From contig NC_006513.1 of the NCBI RefSeq assembly GCF_000025965.1, positions 1,178,001 to 1,242,000 of the forward strand: DNA of 64,000 nucleotides, in the 5' to 3' direction. The position numbers and the translations under genes were made by a program. The notes below the pieces were generated by a model that saw only the letters and a list, made by a program, of their open reading frames with translations, was not told the origin of the DNA and did not search any database. This document shows, in pieces, positions 27,775-36,493 of the stretch (position 1 is its first letter; each line of letters starts with the position of its first letter). The DNA is from Aromatoleum aromaticum EbN1. GTDB taxonomy: Bacteria > Pseudomonadota > Gammaproteobacteria > Burkholderiales > Rhodocyclaceae.

Positions 27775-29307
27775 ATGGAGCTGTCCGAATGGATAGACCG
27801 CCACGCCGGGCTCGAGCCCGGCAAGACGGCAATCCGGTTCCCGGAGCGCGACCTGTCGTACGCGCAGCTGGCCGGGCTGGTCGAGCGGCTCGCGTCGGCG
27901 CTCAAGGCGTCCGGCGTGGCGCATCGCAGCTGCGTCGCGTATCTCGGCTACAACAGCCCGGAGATGCTCGCGACGCTGTTCGCCTGCGCGCGGCTCGGCG
28001 CGCTGTTCATGCCGTTGAACTGGCGCCTGGCCGGGCCGGAGCACCGGCAGCTGCTCGCGGACTGTCCGCCGTCGGTGCTGTTTGTCGAGCCGCGCTTCGT
28101 TGCGCAGATCGACGCGTTCCGCGACGCGCTGGCGGACGTGACGCTGGTCGCGTTCGACGCACCGCCGCAAGGCTGGATCTCGTACGAGGCGCTGCTCGAG
28201 CGCAGCGGTGACGCAGTGCCGCGCGATCCGCAGGTCGGGCCGCAGACGCCGCTACTGATCTGCTACACGTCGGGCACGACCGGCAAGCCGAAAGGGGCGC
28301 TGCTGTCGCAAGGCGCGCTGGCGTGGAACGCCGTGAACAGTATCGACCTGCACGAGCTGAGCGCCGACGACCGGATCCTGACGACGCTGCCGCTGTTCCA
28401 CGTCGGCGGGCTCAACAACCAGACGACGCCGGCGCTCTCGGCCGGCGCGACCGTCGTGCTGCATCCGAAGTTCGACGCCGACGCGACTTTCGACGCGATC
28501 GAACAGGAACGCATCACGCTGACCGTGCTCGTGCCGGCGCAACTCGAGATGATGATCGCCCGGCCGCGCTGGCAGAGCGCCGACCTGTCGAGCCTGCGCA
28601 TGATCACGACCGGCTCGACGATCGTCCCCGAGCGGCTGATCCGCGAAGTGCACCGGCGCGGCGTGCCGCTCGTGCAGATCTACGGCTCGACCGAGACTTG
28701 CCCGATCGCGGCGTACGTCAAGCCCGCAGACGCGCAACGCAAGGCCGGTTCGGCCGGTCGCGCGGCGCCGCACTGCAGCCTGCGCATCGTCGGCGATGAC
28801 GGTCACGACGTGAAGCCGGGCGCGACCGGCGAAATCCTCGTGCGCGGCCCGAACGTCATGAACGCTTACTGGAACGACCTGCAGGCGAGCGCCGCGGTGC
28901 TCAAGGACGGGTGGTTCCGTACCGGCGACATGGGCCACCAGGACGGCGAAGGCTATCTGTGGGTCGACGGGCGCAAGAAGGAAATGATCATCTCCGGCGG
29001 CGAGAACATCTATCCCGCCGAGATCGAGAACCTGCTCGGCGAGTCGCCCGACATCGCCGAAGTGGCGGTCGTCGGCCGGCTCGACGAGCGCTGGGGCGAA
29101 GTCGTCGTCGCCGTCGTCGTGCCGCTCGAAGGCCGCACGCTCGACGCGGGGCACGTGCTGCAGCTGCTGGAAGGCCGCATCGCCCGCTACAAGCTGCCGA
29201 AAGAGGTGGTGTTCCTCGACGAACTGCCGCGCACCGCGCTCGGCAAGGTCAGGAAGGATGACGTGCGCCAGCTGGTCGCACGGAAAACGTTCATGGAGCA
29301 GACCTGA
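27775..29307 (+). CDS. iaaB: Indoleacetate-CoA ligase
   Basis: 510-residue AMP-forming acyl-CoA synthetase from MELSEWIDRHAG, behind GGAGGAGG; the GTG two codons earlier is inside the ribosome site. Motifs: P-loop 'YTSGTTGKPKGALLS', 'YGSTETCP', 'GWFRTGDMG', hinge 'DGRKKEMIISGGENIYPAEIE', and the catalytic Lys in 'LPRTALGKVRK'. IaaB of Aromatoleum aromaticum is a characterised ligase specific for indole-3-acetate; identity here rests on gene order. It makes indoleacetyl-CoA in the cytoplasm, the activated substrate for the Mo hydroxylase. Stop overlaps the next start. Confidence 0.88.
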   Translation: MELSEWIDRHAGLEPGKTAIRFPERDLSYAQLAGLVERLASALKASGVAHRSCVAYLGYNSPEMLATLFACARLGALFMPLNWRLAGPEHRQLLADCPPSVLFVEPRFVAQIDAFRDALADVTLVAFDAPPQGWISYEALLERSGDAVPRDPQVGPQTPLLICYTSGTTGKPKGALLSQGALAWNAVNSIDLHELSADDRILTTLPLFHVGGLNNQTTPALSAGATVVLHPKFDADATFDAIEQERITLTVLVPAQLEMMIARPRWQSADLSSLRMITTGSTIVPERLIREVHRRGVPLVQIYGSTETCPIAAYVKPADAQRKAGSAGRAAPHCSLRIVGDDGHDVKPGATGEILVRGPNVMNAYWNDLQASAAVLKDGWFRTGDMGHQDGEGYLWVDGRKKEMIISGGENIYPAEIENLLGESPDIAEVAVVGRLDERWGEVVVAVVVPLEGRTLDAGHVLQLLEGRIARYKLPKEVVFLDELPRTALGKVRKDDVRQLVARKTFMEQT

Positions 29308-31430
29308 TGACATTGAAGATCGGAATCGACGTCGGCGGCACCTTCACCGATTTCGTCGTCACGCGCGACGGCGCCGAGCCGGCGATATTCAAGTCGCTGT
29401 CGACGCCGGCCGACCCGTCGATCGCGGTCGTGAACGGTCTCGCCGACATCGCCGCAAGCATGGACCCGCCGCTGTCGCTCGAAGCTTTCGCACCGCTGAT
29501 CGACACGATCGTCCACGGCACGACGGTGACGACGAACGCGACGCTGACCGGCTCCGGCGCGAAATGCGGTCTGCTGACGACCGAAGGCGTGCGCGACGCG
29601 CTCGAGATGCGCCGCGGCGTGCGCGAGGAGCAATACAACAACCGCCATACGAACGTGAAGCCGCTCGTGCCGCGTTATCTGCGCGCCGGCATTCCGGGAC
29701 GGCTCGACCGCGACGGCCAACAGACCACGGCCCTCGACCTCGATGCAGTCGCGCAGGCGATCGAACTGTTCCGCCGCGAAGGCGTCGAGGCGGTGTCGAT
29801 CTGCTTCATGAATTCGTTCGCGAACCCGGCGCACGAACAGGCCGCAGCCGAGCTCGTGCGCCGCGAACTGCCCGACGCGTATCTGTCGGTATCGACCGAC
29901 TTGCTGCCGTCGATCCGCTTCTACGAGCGCGTCAGCACGACCGCGCTCAATTCCTACGTCGGCCCGAAGCTCAACCACTACCTCGACCAGCTCGTCGGCC
30001 GCTTGAAAGGCATCGGCTTCGACGGCCTGCTGCTGATCATGCAGTCCAACGGCGGCGTGATCTCGCCGCAGCTCGCGCGCGAAAAAGCGGCGCTGACGCT
30101 GCTGTCGGGCCCGGCCGGCGGACCCGGGGCCGGCCTTTTCTACGTCCGCACGCACGGCCAGGACCGCTGCATCATCACCGACATGGGCGGCACGAGCTTC
30201 GAAGCGTCGGTCGCGGTCGGCACGCCGATGATCAAGAACGACGGCGAGATCGCGCGCCACAAGATCGCGCTGCCGATGCTCGACATCCACACCATCGGCG
30301 CGGGCGGCGGCTCGATCGGCTGGCTCGACGAAGGCGGCCTGTTGCGCATGGGCCCGCAGAGCGCCGGCGCCGATCCGGGACCGGCCTGCTACGGCAAAGG
30401 CGGAAAGCTGCCGGCGACGACCGACGCGAACGTCGTGCTCGGCTACCTCGACCCGGAGTTCTTCGCAGGCGGAAAAATGAAGCTCGACGTCGCCGCCGCG
30501 CGCGCCGCGATCGAGGAGCACATCGCGACGCCGATGGGGCTCACGGTCGAGGAAGCTGCAGCCGGCATGTATCGCGTCGCGTGCAACAACATGGCGCAGG
30601 GCGTGCGCGAAGTGACGATCAAGCGCGGCTTCGACCCGCGCGAGTTCCCGTTCATCCCGGCCGGCGGCGCCGGCCCGATCCACTCGTGCCTGATCTGCGA
30701 CGAACTCGAGATTCCGCTGCAGATCGTGCCGCGTGAGTCGTCCGTGCTGTGCGCGTTCGGCATGCTGATGAGCGAACTCAAGCACGATTTCGTGCGCACT
30801 TTCGTGGCGCGCCTCGACGCGCTCGACTGGCCGAAGCTCGGCGCCATCATCGACGAGATGGCGCTCGACGGCGCGGGCCAGCTGACCGAAGAGCGCATCC
30901 CGGACGCGCGCCGCCGCTTCGACGTCAAGCTCGACTGCCGCTACGTCAAGCAGTACCACGAGGTGTCGTTCATCGTGCCGCACCGGCTGATCCAGGCGGG
31001 CGACGCGGCAGCGATCGCGGCGGCGTTCCACACCGAGCACAACCGGCTGTACGGCTACTCGCTCGAGCAGGAGGCGACGCCGGTCGAAGTCATCAACGTA
31101 CGCGTGCAGGCGATCGGTGTCACCGACAAACCGGTCGCGCGCGAGGAACCGTGGGCCGGCGACGACGCGGCGCACGCGCTGAAAGGCCGGCGCGCCGTGT
31201 ATATCCCCGAGACGAAGACGTTCCGCGACGTGCCGGTCTATGACGGCCATCGCATGCGCCACGGCAACCGCATCGACGGTCCCGCGATGATCGAGCAGGA
31301 AACCACTGCGATCTTCGTCAGCGCGGCGTACGACTGCGTGGTGGACGCGCTCGGCTCGTTCGCGCTGTTCAGCAAGGGGCGCGAGGACCTCGTGAAGTCT
31401 TGCATTCAGGAAAAGGAGGCTCTGGCATGA
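29307..31430 (+). CDS. iaaC: Hydantoinase/5-oxoprolinase-type subunit A (ring-opening enzyme)
   Basis: 707 residues of the HyuA/acetone-carboxylase-beta-like ATPase fold. 'KIGIDVGGTFTDFVV' phosphate loop at the start, 'DTIVHGTTVTTNATL', and 'CIITDMGGTSFEASVAV' as the second phosphate-binding loop. The end reads 'LFSKGREDLVKSCIQEKEALA'. With subunit B it would use ATP to hydrolyse the amide of the 2-oxoindole ring and open it to an aminophenylsuccinyl product. The last 21 codons are duplicated after a repeat insertion downstream. Overlaps iaaB by TGATGA. Confidence 0.85.
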   Translation: MTLKIGIDVGGTFTDFVVTRDGAEPAIFKSLSTPADPSIAVVNGLADIAASMDPPLSLEAFAPLIDTIVHGTTVTTNATLTGSGAKCGLLTTEGVRDALEMRRGVREEQYNNRHTNVKPLVPRYLRAGIPGRLDRDGQQTTALDLDAVAQAIELFRREGVEAVSICFMNSFANPAHEQAAAELVRRELPDAYLSVSTDLLPSIRFYERVSTTALNSYVGPKLNHYLDQLVGRLKGIGFDGLLLIMQSNGGVISPQLAREKAALTLLSGPAGGPGAGLFYVRTHGQDRCIITDMGGTSFEASVAVGTPMIKNDGEIARHKIALPMLDIHTIGAGGGSIGWLDEGGLLRMGPQSAGADPGPACYGKGGKLPATTDANVVLGYLDPEFFAGGKMKLDVAAARAAIEEHIATPMGLTVEEAAAGMYRVACNNMAQGVREVTIKRGFDPREFPFIPAGGAGPIHSCLICDELEIPLQIVPRESSVLCAFGMLMSELKHDFVRTFVARLDALDWPKLGAIIDEMALDGAGQLTEERIPDARRRFDVKLDCRYVKQYHEVSFIVPHRLIQAGDAAAIAAAFHTEHNRLYGYSLEQEATPVEVINVRVQAIGVTDKPVAREEPWAGDDAAHALKGRRAVYIPETKTFRDVPVYDGHRMRHGNRIDGPAMIEQETTAIFVSAAYDCVVDALGSFALFSKGREDLVKSCIQEKEALA

Positions 31431-31633
31431 GCCCAACGGCTTTCGGCACTTGCTCGAGCGGCTGTTCCGCGACCCCAGCCGTAGGGCGGATGAGCCGCGT
31501 AGCGGCGTTATCCGCCGGATGCGATTCGGCGGAAGGCGCCTGCGGCTTTTCCGCCCTACGTTCTCTGTTCAGGAAAGGCCGCGAGGACCTCGTGAAATCG
31601 TGCATCAAGGACAAGAAGGAGGCCCTGGCATGA
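31427..31633 (+). CDS. 68-codon ORF created by repeat insertion (possible iaaD)
   Basis: An open frame starting at an ATG that overlaps the iaaC stop and ending at a TGA that overlaps the ATG of the next gene. Most of it encodes the 81-bp repeat element; the end 'LFRKGREDLVKSCIKDKKEALA' duplicates the iaaC C-terminus. If translated it would couple iaaC to the next gene. The letter gap between iaaC and iaaE would allow this to be the reported iaaD, but I cannot confirm that. Confidence 0.35.
   Translation: MSPTAFGTCSSGCSATPAVGRMSRVAALSAGCDSAEGACGFSALRSLFRKGREDLVKSCIKDKKEALA
31480..31560. repeat. REP-like palindromic repeat, copy 1
   Basis: The ends CGTAGGGCGG and CCGCCCTACG are inverted; inside lies further GC-rich dyad (GCGGCGTTATCCGCC and GGCGGAA). 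A second copy is at 40263-40341. Such GTAGGGCGGATAA elements recur in many proteobacterial genomes. The element is flanked by a diverged 69/72-bp direct duplication. Confidence 0.85.
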
Positions 31634-33324
31634 GCGCCGCAACTATCGATCCCATCCTGCTCTCGGTCTATGCGCGGACGTTCCGCTCGATCACCGACGA
31701 GATGAGCATCTCGATGGAGCAGACGACGCGCTCGCCGATCCTGTGCGAAGCGAAGGACTACGTCACCGGGCTGTACGACGGCGACGGCAACATGCTCGAG
31801 CAGACCGAGAACCTGCCGATCCTCGCGTTCTCGCTCGCGCCGGTGTGCAAGTACATCAAGGAATATTTCGGCGACGAGATCTACCCCGGCGACGTGATCT
31901 TCCACAACGACGTGTTCAGCCTCGGCAACCAGAACAACGACGTCGCGGTGTTCAAGCCGGTGTTCTTCGAAGGCCGGCTCGTCGCCTGGACTGCGGTCAA
32001 AGGCCACCAGGCCGACATCGGCGGCAACGTCGCCGGCGGCTACAACCCGAACGCGGTCGAAGTGTGGCAGGAAGCGCTGCGCATACCGCCGGTGAAAGTC
32101 GTCGAGAAAGGCAAGCTGCGCAAGGACGTGTGGAACCTGATTTTCGCCAACGTGCGGCTCGACATCGTGCAGCACGACATGAAAGCCGAGATGGGCGCCT
32201 GCACGGTCGGCGAGCGGCGGCTGCTCGAGTTGCTCGCCAAGTACGGCGTGCCGAGCTACGAGGCGCACAAAGAGGCGCTGTTCGACGCGACGCGCAAGAT
32301 GATGGAAGCCGAGATCGCGAAGATCCCGAACGGCAGCTACTCGGGCGAAGGCAAGGTGTTCTACGACGGCCGCCACGTCGGCTCCGAATTCACGATCCGC
32401 GTCGACATCGAGGTCAAGGACAAGTCGATCCGCTTCGACTATTCGCGCACCGACCCGCAGACCAATGGCTTCGTCAATGGCACGTTCACGTCGAGCGCGT
32501 CGGCGACGATCCTCACCTTGCTGCAGATGGTGAACCCGGACATCCCGCACAACGAAGGCATGGTGCAACCGATCGAGATCGTGATCCCGGAAGGCACGAT
32601 CCTGAACGCCGCGTACCCGAAAGCGACGACGTTCGGCAACCACCTGTGCCCGCCTAACGCCGATGCGATCCAGCGTGCGCTGGCGCCGGTGATGCCCGAG
32701 CGCGTGACCGCCGGCTGGAACAACCTGCTCGCGAGCCTCACGACCGGCATCGATCCGAAGACCAACGAGAAATACGTCGACATCGGCTTCATGGGGCTCA
32801 AGGGCGGCTCGGGCGCGATGCTTGGCACCGACGGCTACGACCACATCGGCATGATCGACGCGTCCGGCGGCGTGCTCGACCAGGACTACGAGATGTTCGA
32901 GCAGCAGACGCCGCACCGGCTGATCCGCCACGAACTGCTGACGGACTCGGCCGGCGCTGGCGAATGGCGCGGCGGGCTCGGCGTCGAGACGATCTTCGAG
33001 ATCGGCTCCGACGACACGCAGCTCGTGACGTTCGGCGACGGCGACTTCGAACCCGCGTTCGGTCTCTTCGGCGGCGGCAGCGGCGGGCTGAACTTCATCC
33101 GCCTGCACTACCCGGACGGCACGACCGTCGTGCCGAAGAACAAGGATCTCATCACCGGCGTGCCGCGCGGCACCGTCTACCACCAGGTCGCGAGCGGCGG
33201 CGGCGGCTATGGCGACCCGCAGCGGCGCAGCCGCAAGCTGCTCGCCGAGGAGATCCGCAACGGCGTGATCTCGGAGCAGGCCGCGCGCGAGAAATACGGC
33301 TACGAAGCGCAAGAGGTCGCCTGA
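31630..33324 (+). CDS. iaaE: Hydantoinase-type subunit B
   Basis: 564 residues, HyuB family, from MSAATIDPILLSVY, behind AAGGAGG. Conserved stretches: 'SISMEQTTRSPILCEAKDYVTGLYD', 'DVIFHNDVFSLGNQNNDVAVF', 'AVKGHQADIGGNVAGGYNP', and the C-terminal 'GGGSGGLNFIRL' plus 'VASGGGGYGDP'. The metal/substrate-binding subunit of 5-oxoprolinase-like enzymes. Forms with iaaC the presumed ATP-dependent amidohydrolase that opens the pyrrole ring of the 2-oxo intermediate. The ATGA overlap with the following gene shows tight coupling. Confidence 0.82.
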   Translation: MSAATIDPILLSVYARTFRSITDEMSISMEQTTRSPILCEAKDYVTGLYDGDGNMLEQTENLPILAFSLAPVCKYIKEYFGDEIYPGDVIFHNDVFSLGNQNNDVAVFKPVFFEGRLVAWTAVKGHQADIGGNVAGGYNPNAVEVWQEALRIPPVKVVEKGKLRKDVWNLIFANVRLDIVQHDMKAEMGACTVGERRLLELLAKYGVPSYEAHKEALFDATRKMMEAEIAKIPNGSYSGEGKVFYDGRHVGSEFTIRVDIEVKDKSIRFDYSRTDPQTNGFVNGTFTSSASATILTLLQMVNPDIPHNEGMVQPIEIVIPEGTILNAAYPKATTFGNHLCPPNADAIQRALAPVMPERVTAGWNNLLASLTTGIDPKTNEKYVDIGFMGLKGGSGAMLGTDGYDHIGMIDASGGVLDQDYEMFEQQTPHRLIRHELLTDSAGAGEWRGGLGVETIFEIGSDDTQLVTFGDGDFEPAFGLFGGGSGGLNFIRLHYPDGTTVVPKNKDLITGVPRGTVYHQVASGGGGYGDPQRRSRKLLAEEIRNGVISEQAAREKYGYEAQEVA

Positions 33325-34457
33325 TGGACTTCGATCTCACCGACGAACAGCGCGCGATCCAGGACACGTTCGCGCGCTTCAGCGACGAGCGCATCGCGCC
33401 GCAGGCGGCCGCGCTCGACGAGGCGCGCGCGTTCCCGCGGGCGCTGTTCCGCGAGCTCGCCGAGCTCGGCTTCTTCGGCATGCGCTATCCCGAGTCGGTC
33501 GGCGGCTCGGGGCTCGCGCTGAGCGAGTTCTGCCTCGCGCTGAGCGAAGTCGCGCGCGGCTCGATGTCGCTCGCCGGCGCGGTCGCGATGCAGTCGCTGA
33601 TGGGGACGAAGTTCCTGCAACTCCTCGGCAACGCCGACATCGTCGAGCGCCTCTTCAAGCCGGCGCTTCGCGGCGACAGGATAGGCGCAATCTGCATGAC
33701 CGAGCCGAATGCAGGCTCCGACCTCGAATCGATTGCGACGACGGCGACCCGGGTCGACGGCGGTTATGTCATCAACGGCCAGAAGACGTGGATCACCTCC
33801 GCCCCGGTCGCGGACTTCTTCACCGTGTTCGCACGCGCCGGCGATGAGAAAAAGCTGACGATCTTCCTCGTCGAGAAGGACGTCCCGGGCATCACCGTCG
33901 GGCGCGAAATCCACAAGATGGGCGTGTGGGCGCTGCCGACGTCCGAAGTCGCGTTCGACGGCTGCTTCGTGCCGGACAGCCACCGCCTGTCGAAAGAGGA
34001 AGGCGACGGCGAAGGACATTTGAAGAAGACGCTCGCCGAGATCCGCATCATCACCGGCGCGATGGCGCTCGGCGTCGCGCGCGCGGCGCTCTTTGCTGCG
34101 GTGCGCTACGCCGGCGAGCGGAAACAGTTCGGCAAGCCGATCAACCGCTTCCAGGCGATCCAGCTCAAGCTCGCCGACATGGCGACCGGGCTCGAAGCGG
34201 CGACCACCCTCGTCCACCGCGCCGCGTGGCTGTGCGACATGAAGCGCCCGCATCACAAGGAAGCCGCGATGGCGAAGCTGTTCGCGACCGAAACGGCGGC
34301 GGGCATCTGCGACGACGCGGCGCGCGTGCTGGCGTCGTACGGCTACGCGATGGAATACCCGGTGCAGCGGTATCTGCGCGACGTGCGCTTCACGCTGATC
34401 GGCGGCGGCACCAGTGAAATCCTGAAACTCGTCATTGCGAAGGAAGTGAGCTCATGA
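33324..34457 (+). CDS. iaaF: Benzylmalonyl-CoA dehydrogenase-type acyl-CoA dehydrogenase (decarboxylating)
   Basis: 377 residues with acyl-CoA dehydrogenase N-terminal, middle ('ICMTEPNAGSD', 'NGQKTWITSA') and C-terminal domains ('RKQFGKPINRFQAIQ', 'ASYGYAMEYPVQRYLRDVR'). IaaF of A. aromaticum is described as oxidising benzylmalonyl-CoA to cinnamoyl-CoA with loss of CO2. The canonical catalytic Glu (Y-E-G-T) is replaced: 'TLIGGGTSEI', with Gly at residue 361. The alternative Glu position used by isovaleryl-CoA dehydrogenase is Ile240, next to Glu239. Loss of the base fits decarboxylation replacing proton abstraction. Confidence 0.87.
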   Translation: MDFDLTDEQRAIQDTFARFSDERIAPQAAALDEARAFPRALFRELAELGFFGMRYPESVGGSGLALSEFCLALSEVARGSMSLAGAVAMQSLMGTKFLQLLGNADIVERLFKPALRGDRIGAICMTEPNAGSDLESIATTATRVDGGYVINGQKTWITSAPVADFFTVFARAGDEKKLTIFLVEKDVPGITVGREIHKMGVWALPTSEVAFDGCFVPDSHRLSKEEGDGEGHLKKTLAEIRIITGAMALGVARAALFAAVRYAGERKQFGKPINRFQAIQLKLADMATGLEAATTLVHRAAWLCDMKRPHHKEAAMAKLFATETAAGICDDAARVLASYGYAMEYPVQRYLRDVRFTLIGGGTSEILKLVIAKEVSS

Positions 34458-34873
34458 ACGACACAGGACAGCAACGCAGGATCAAGGTCCTGCTCGCGAA
34501 GCCCGGCCTCGACGGCCACGACCAGGGCGCGAAGATCGTCGCCCGCGCGATGATGGACGCGGGCTTCGAAGTCATCTACACGGGCCTGCGCCAGACGCCC
34601 GAACAGGTCGGGCGAATCGCGCTCGAGGAGGACGTGGACGTCATCGCGCTCTCCAGCATGGCGGGGTCGCACCTGCCGTTCTGCCGCAAGTTGAAACCGC
34701 TGCTCGAAGAGAACGGCCTGCACGACAAGCTGTGGCTGATCGGCGGCAACCTGCCGGCGCAGGACCACGACGCGTTGCGCGAGCTCGGCTTCAGGGGCAT
34801 TTTCCCGACCGGCTCGAAGCTCGACGCGATCGTCGCTTATATCCGTGAGAACGTCCGGGAGCACGTCGCATGA
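34454..34873 (+). CDS. iaaG: B12-binding small subunit of the acyl-CoA mutase
   Basis: 139 residues, a separate cobalamin-binding domain: 'KVLLAKPGLDGHDQGAKIVARAM' carries the D-x-H-x-x-G motif whose His ligates cobalt, with 'VIALSSMAGSHL' and 'LWLIGGNLPAQDHDAL' completing the fold. Such stand-alone small subunits occur in isobutyryl-, 2-hydroxyisobutyryl- and related mutases. It overlaps both neighbours (ATGA at 34454 and 34870), so it is made in step with the large subunit. Confidence 0.9.
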   Translation: MNDTGQQRRIKVLLAKPGLDGHDQGAKIVARAMMDAGFEVIYTGLRQTPEQVGRIALEEDVDVIALSSMAGSHLPFCRKLKPLLEENGLHDKLWLIGGNLPAQDHDALRELGFRGIFPTGSKLDAIVAYIRENVREHVA

Positions 34874-36483
34874 ACGACCGCGCGCAATCGACGCTGAAAA
34901 TCGTCACGAACGAATCCGGGCTCGAAGTCAAGCCGCTCTACACCGCGGCGGACGTCGAGGAGAGCGGCGGCACGACGATGCTCGGCGAGCCGGGCGAATA
35001 CCCTTTCACGCGCGGCATCCACCACGAGATGTACCGCAAGCAGCCCTGGACGATGCGCCAGTACGCCGGCTTCGGCAATCCGCATGACACGAACCAGCGC
35101 TTCAAGTACCTGATCGCGAACGGCCAGACCGGCCTGAACGTCGCGTTCGACCTGCCGACGCAGATCGGCCTCGACTCGGACGACCCGCTCGCCGCCGGCG
35201 AGATCGGCCGCGTCGGCATGTCGATCGACACGCTGCGCGACTTCGAGATCGCGTTCGACGGCATCGACCTCGATAAGATCACCGTCTCGATGACGATCAA
35301 CGGCGCAGCGGCGATCGCGATCGCGATGTACCTCGCGATGGCCGAGAAACGCGGCTACGACGTGAAGAAGCTGCGCGGCACCGCGCAGAACGACATCCTC
35401 AAGGAGTTCATCGGCCGCGGTACGTGGATCTTCCCGGTCGAGCCGTCGATCAAGCTCGTCGGCGACACGATCGAGTACTGCGCCGAGCACGCGCCGAAAT
35501 ACAGCCCGGTGTCGGTGTGCGGCTACCACATCCGCGAATCCGGGGCGACCCCGGCGCAGGAGATGGCCTACGCGTTCTGCATCGCGAAGGCCTACGCTGA
35601 CGAAGTCATCGCGCGCGGCCTGGCGGTCGACGAGTTCGCCGGGCGGCTGTCGTACAACTTCAACATCTTCGGCAACCTGTTCGAGCAGGTGTGCAAGTTC
35701 CGCGCCGGCCGCAGCCTGTGGGCGAAGATCATGAAGGAGGAGTACCACGCCGAAAAACCCGGCTCGATGTGGCTGCGCATGATCGCGGCCGGCGGCGGCG
35801 GCGGGCTGACCTTCGAGCAGCCGGAGCTGAATATCGTGCGCGGCGCGTACTACGCGCTGATCAGTGCATTGTCCGGCACGCAGACGATGGCGCTGTGCTC
35901 GTACGACGAGGCCTACACGATCCCGACCGAGTATTCGGCGCGCATCTCGCTGCGCACGATGCAGATCCTCATCGAGGAGATGGGGATGACCGAGACCGTC
36001 GACCCGCTCGGCGGCTCGTACTACGTCGAGACGATGACGAACCGCATGCGCGACAAGATGGAAGAGATCATCGCCGAGACCGACGCCCAGGGCGGCATCG
36101 TCAAGCTCGTGTCCGAAGGGATCATCCAGGCGAAAGTCTCGGCGCAGGCGTACCAGATGCAGCGCGACATCGAGTCGGGCAAGTTCCCGAAAGTCGGCGT
36201 CAACCGCTACCGCAACGACAACGAGGAAGACCACCCGGTCGAGTTCCACCCGTACAACGAGGACGACGCGCGCGTGCAGGTGGACGGGCTGAACAAGGTG
36301 CGCGCCGAGCGCGACAGCGAGCACGTCGCGCGCACGCTCGCAGCCGTCAGCGAGGCCGCCCGGGCCGGGGCCAACGTCATGCCGGCGATCGTCGAGGCGG
36401 TCAAGGCCTACGCCAGCGTCGGCGAAATCACGAAGGAACTGGTGAAGGTCTATGGCCGCTACCAGGAACCGATCCGCTTCTGA
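34870..36483 (+). CDS. iaaH: Methylmalonyl-CoA-mutase-like large subunit (aryl-succinyl-CoA mutase)
   Basis: 537 residues, TIM-barrel mutase subunit with 'YPFTRGIHHEMYRKQPWTMRQYAGFG', 'GLNVAFDLPTQIGLDSDDPLA', 'GTAQNDILKEFIGRGTWIFP' and 'VSVCGYHIRESGATPAQEMAY'. Aligning with P. shermanii methylmalonyl-CoA mutase, Tyr65 and Arg183 match Tyr89 and Arg207, the Arg that binds the free carboxylate; isobutyryl- and hydroxyisobutyryl-CoA mutases lack it. This fits a dicarboxylic CoA ester such as (2-aminophenyl)succinyl-CoA rearranging to (2-aminobenzyl)malonyl-CoA. The specific substrate is inferred from context. Confidence 0.88.
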   Translation: MNDRAQSTLKIVTNESGLEVKPLYTAADVEESGGTTMLGEPGEYPFTRGIHHEMYRKQPWTMRQYAGFGNPHDTNQRFKYLIANGQTGLNVAFDLPTQIGLDSDDPLAAGEIGRVGMSIDTLRDFEIAFDGIDLDKITVSMTINGAAAIAIAMYLAMAEKRGYDVKKLRGTAQNDILKEFIGRGTWIFPVEPSIKLVGDTIEYCAEHAPKYSPVSVCGYHIRESGATPAQEMAYAFCIAKAYADEVIARGLAVDEFAGRLSYNFNIFGNLFEQVCKFRAGRSLWAKIMKEEYHAEKPGSMWLRMIAAGGGGGLTFEQPELNIVRGAYYALISALSGTQTMALCSYDEAYTIPTEYSARISLRTMQILIEEMGMTETVDPLGGSYYVETMTNRMRDKMEEIIAETDAQGGIVKLVSEGIIQAKVSAQAYQMQRDIESGKFPKVGVNRYRNDNEEDHPVEFHPYNEDDARVQVDGLNKVRAERDSEHVARTLAAVSEAARAGANVMPAIVEAVKAYASVGEITKELVKVYGRYQEPIRF

Positions 36484-36493
36484 GGAATTGCGA

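Noticed and set aside
25939-28170. 743-codon minus-strand frame
   Set aside because: Spans the antisense of the GntR, thiolase and ligase genes and would ignore all their starts and stops.
29187-31436. 749-codon minus-strand frame
   Set aside because: Antisense to the hydantoinase A subunit; typical shadow in high-GC DNA.
29307-33324. Acetone or acetophenone carboxylase
   Set aside because: Only HyuA- and HyuB-like subunits are present, without the extra small subunits of those carboxylases, and the neighbours fit ring opening of a 2-oxoindole.
34400-34870. Cobalamin riboswitch before the mutase genes
   Set aside because: The genes overlap without any intergenic space, so there is no room for one.
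34454-36483. 2-hydroxyisobutyryl-CoA or isobutyryl-CoA mutase
   Set aside because: The split subunits look similar, but the active-site Tyr and carboxylate-binding Arg of methylmalonyl-CoA mutase are kept, unlike in those enzymes.
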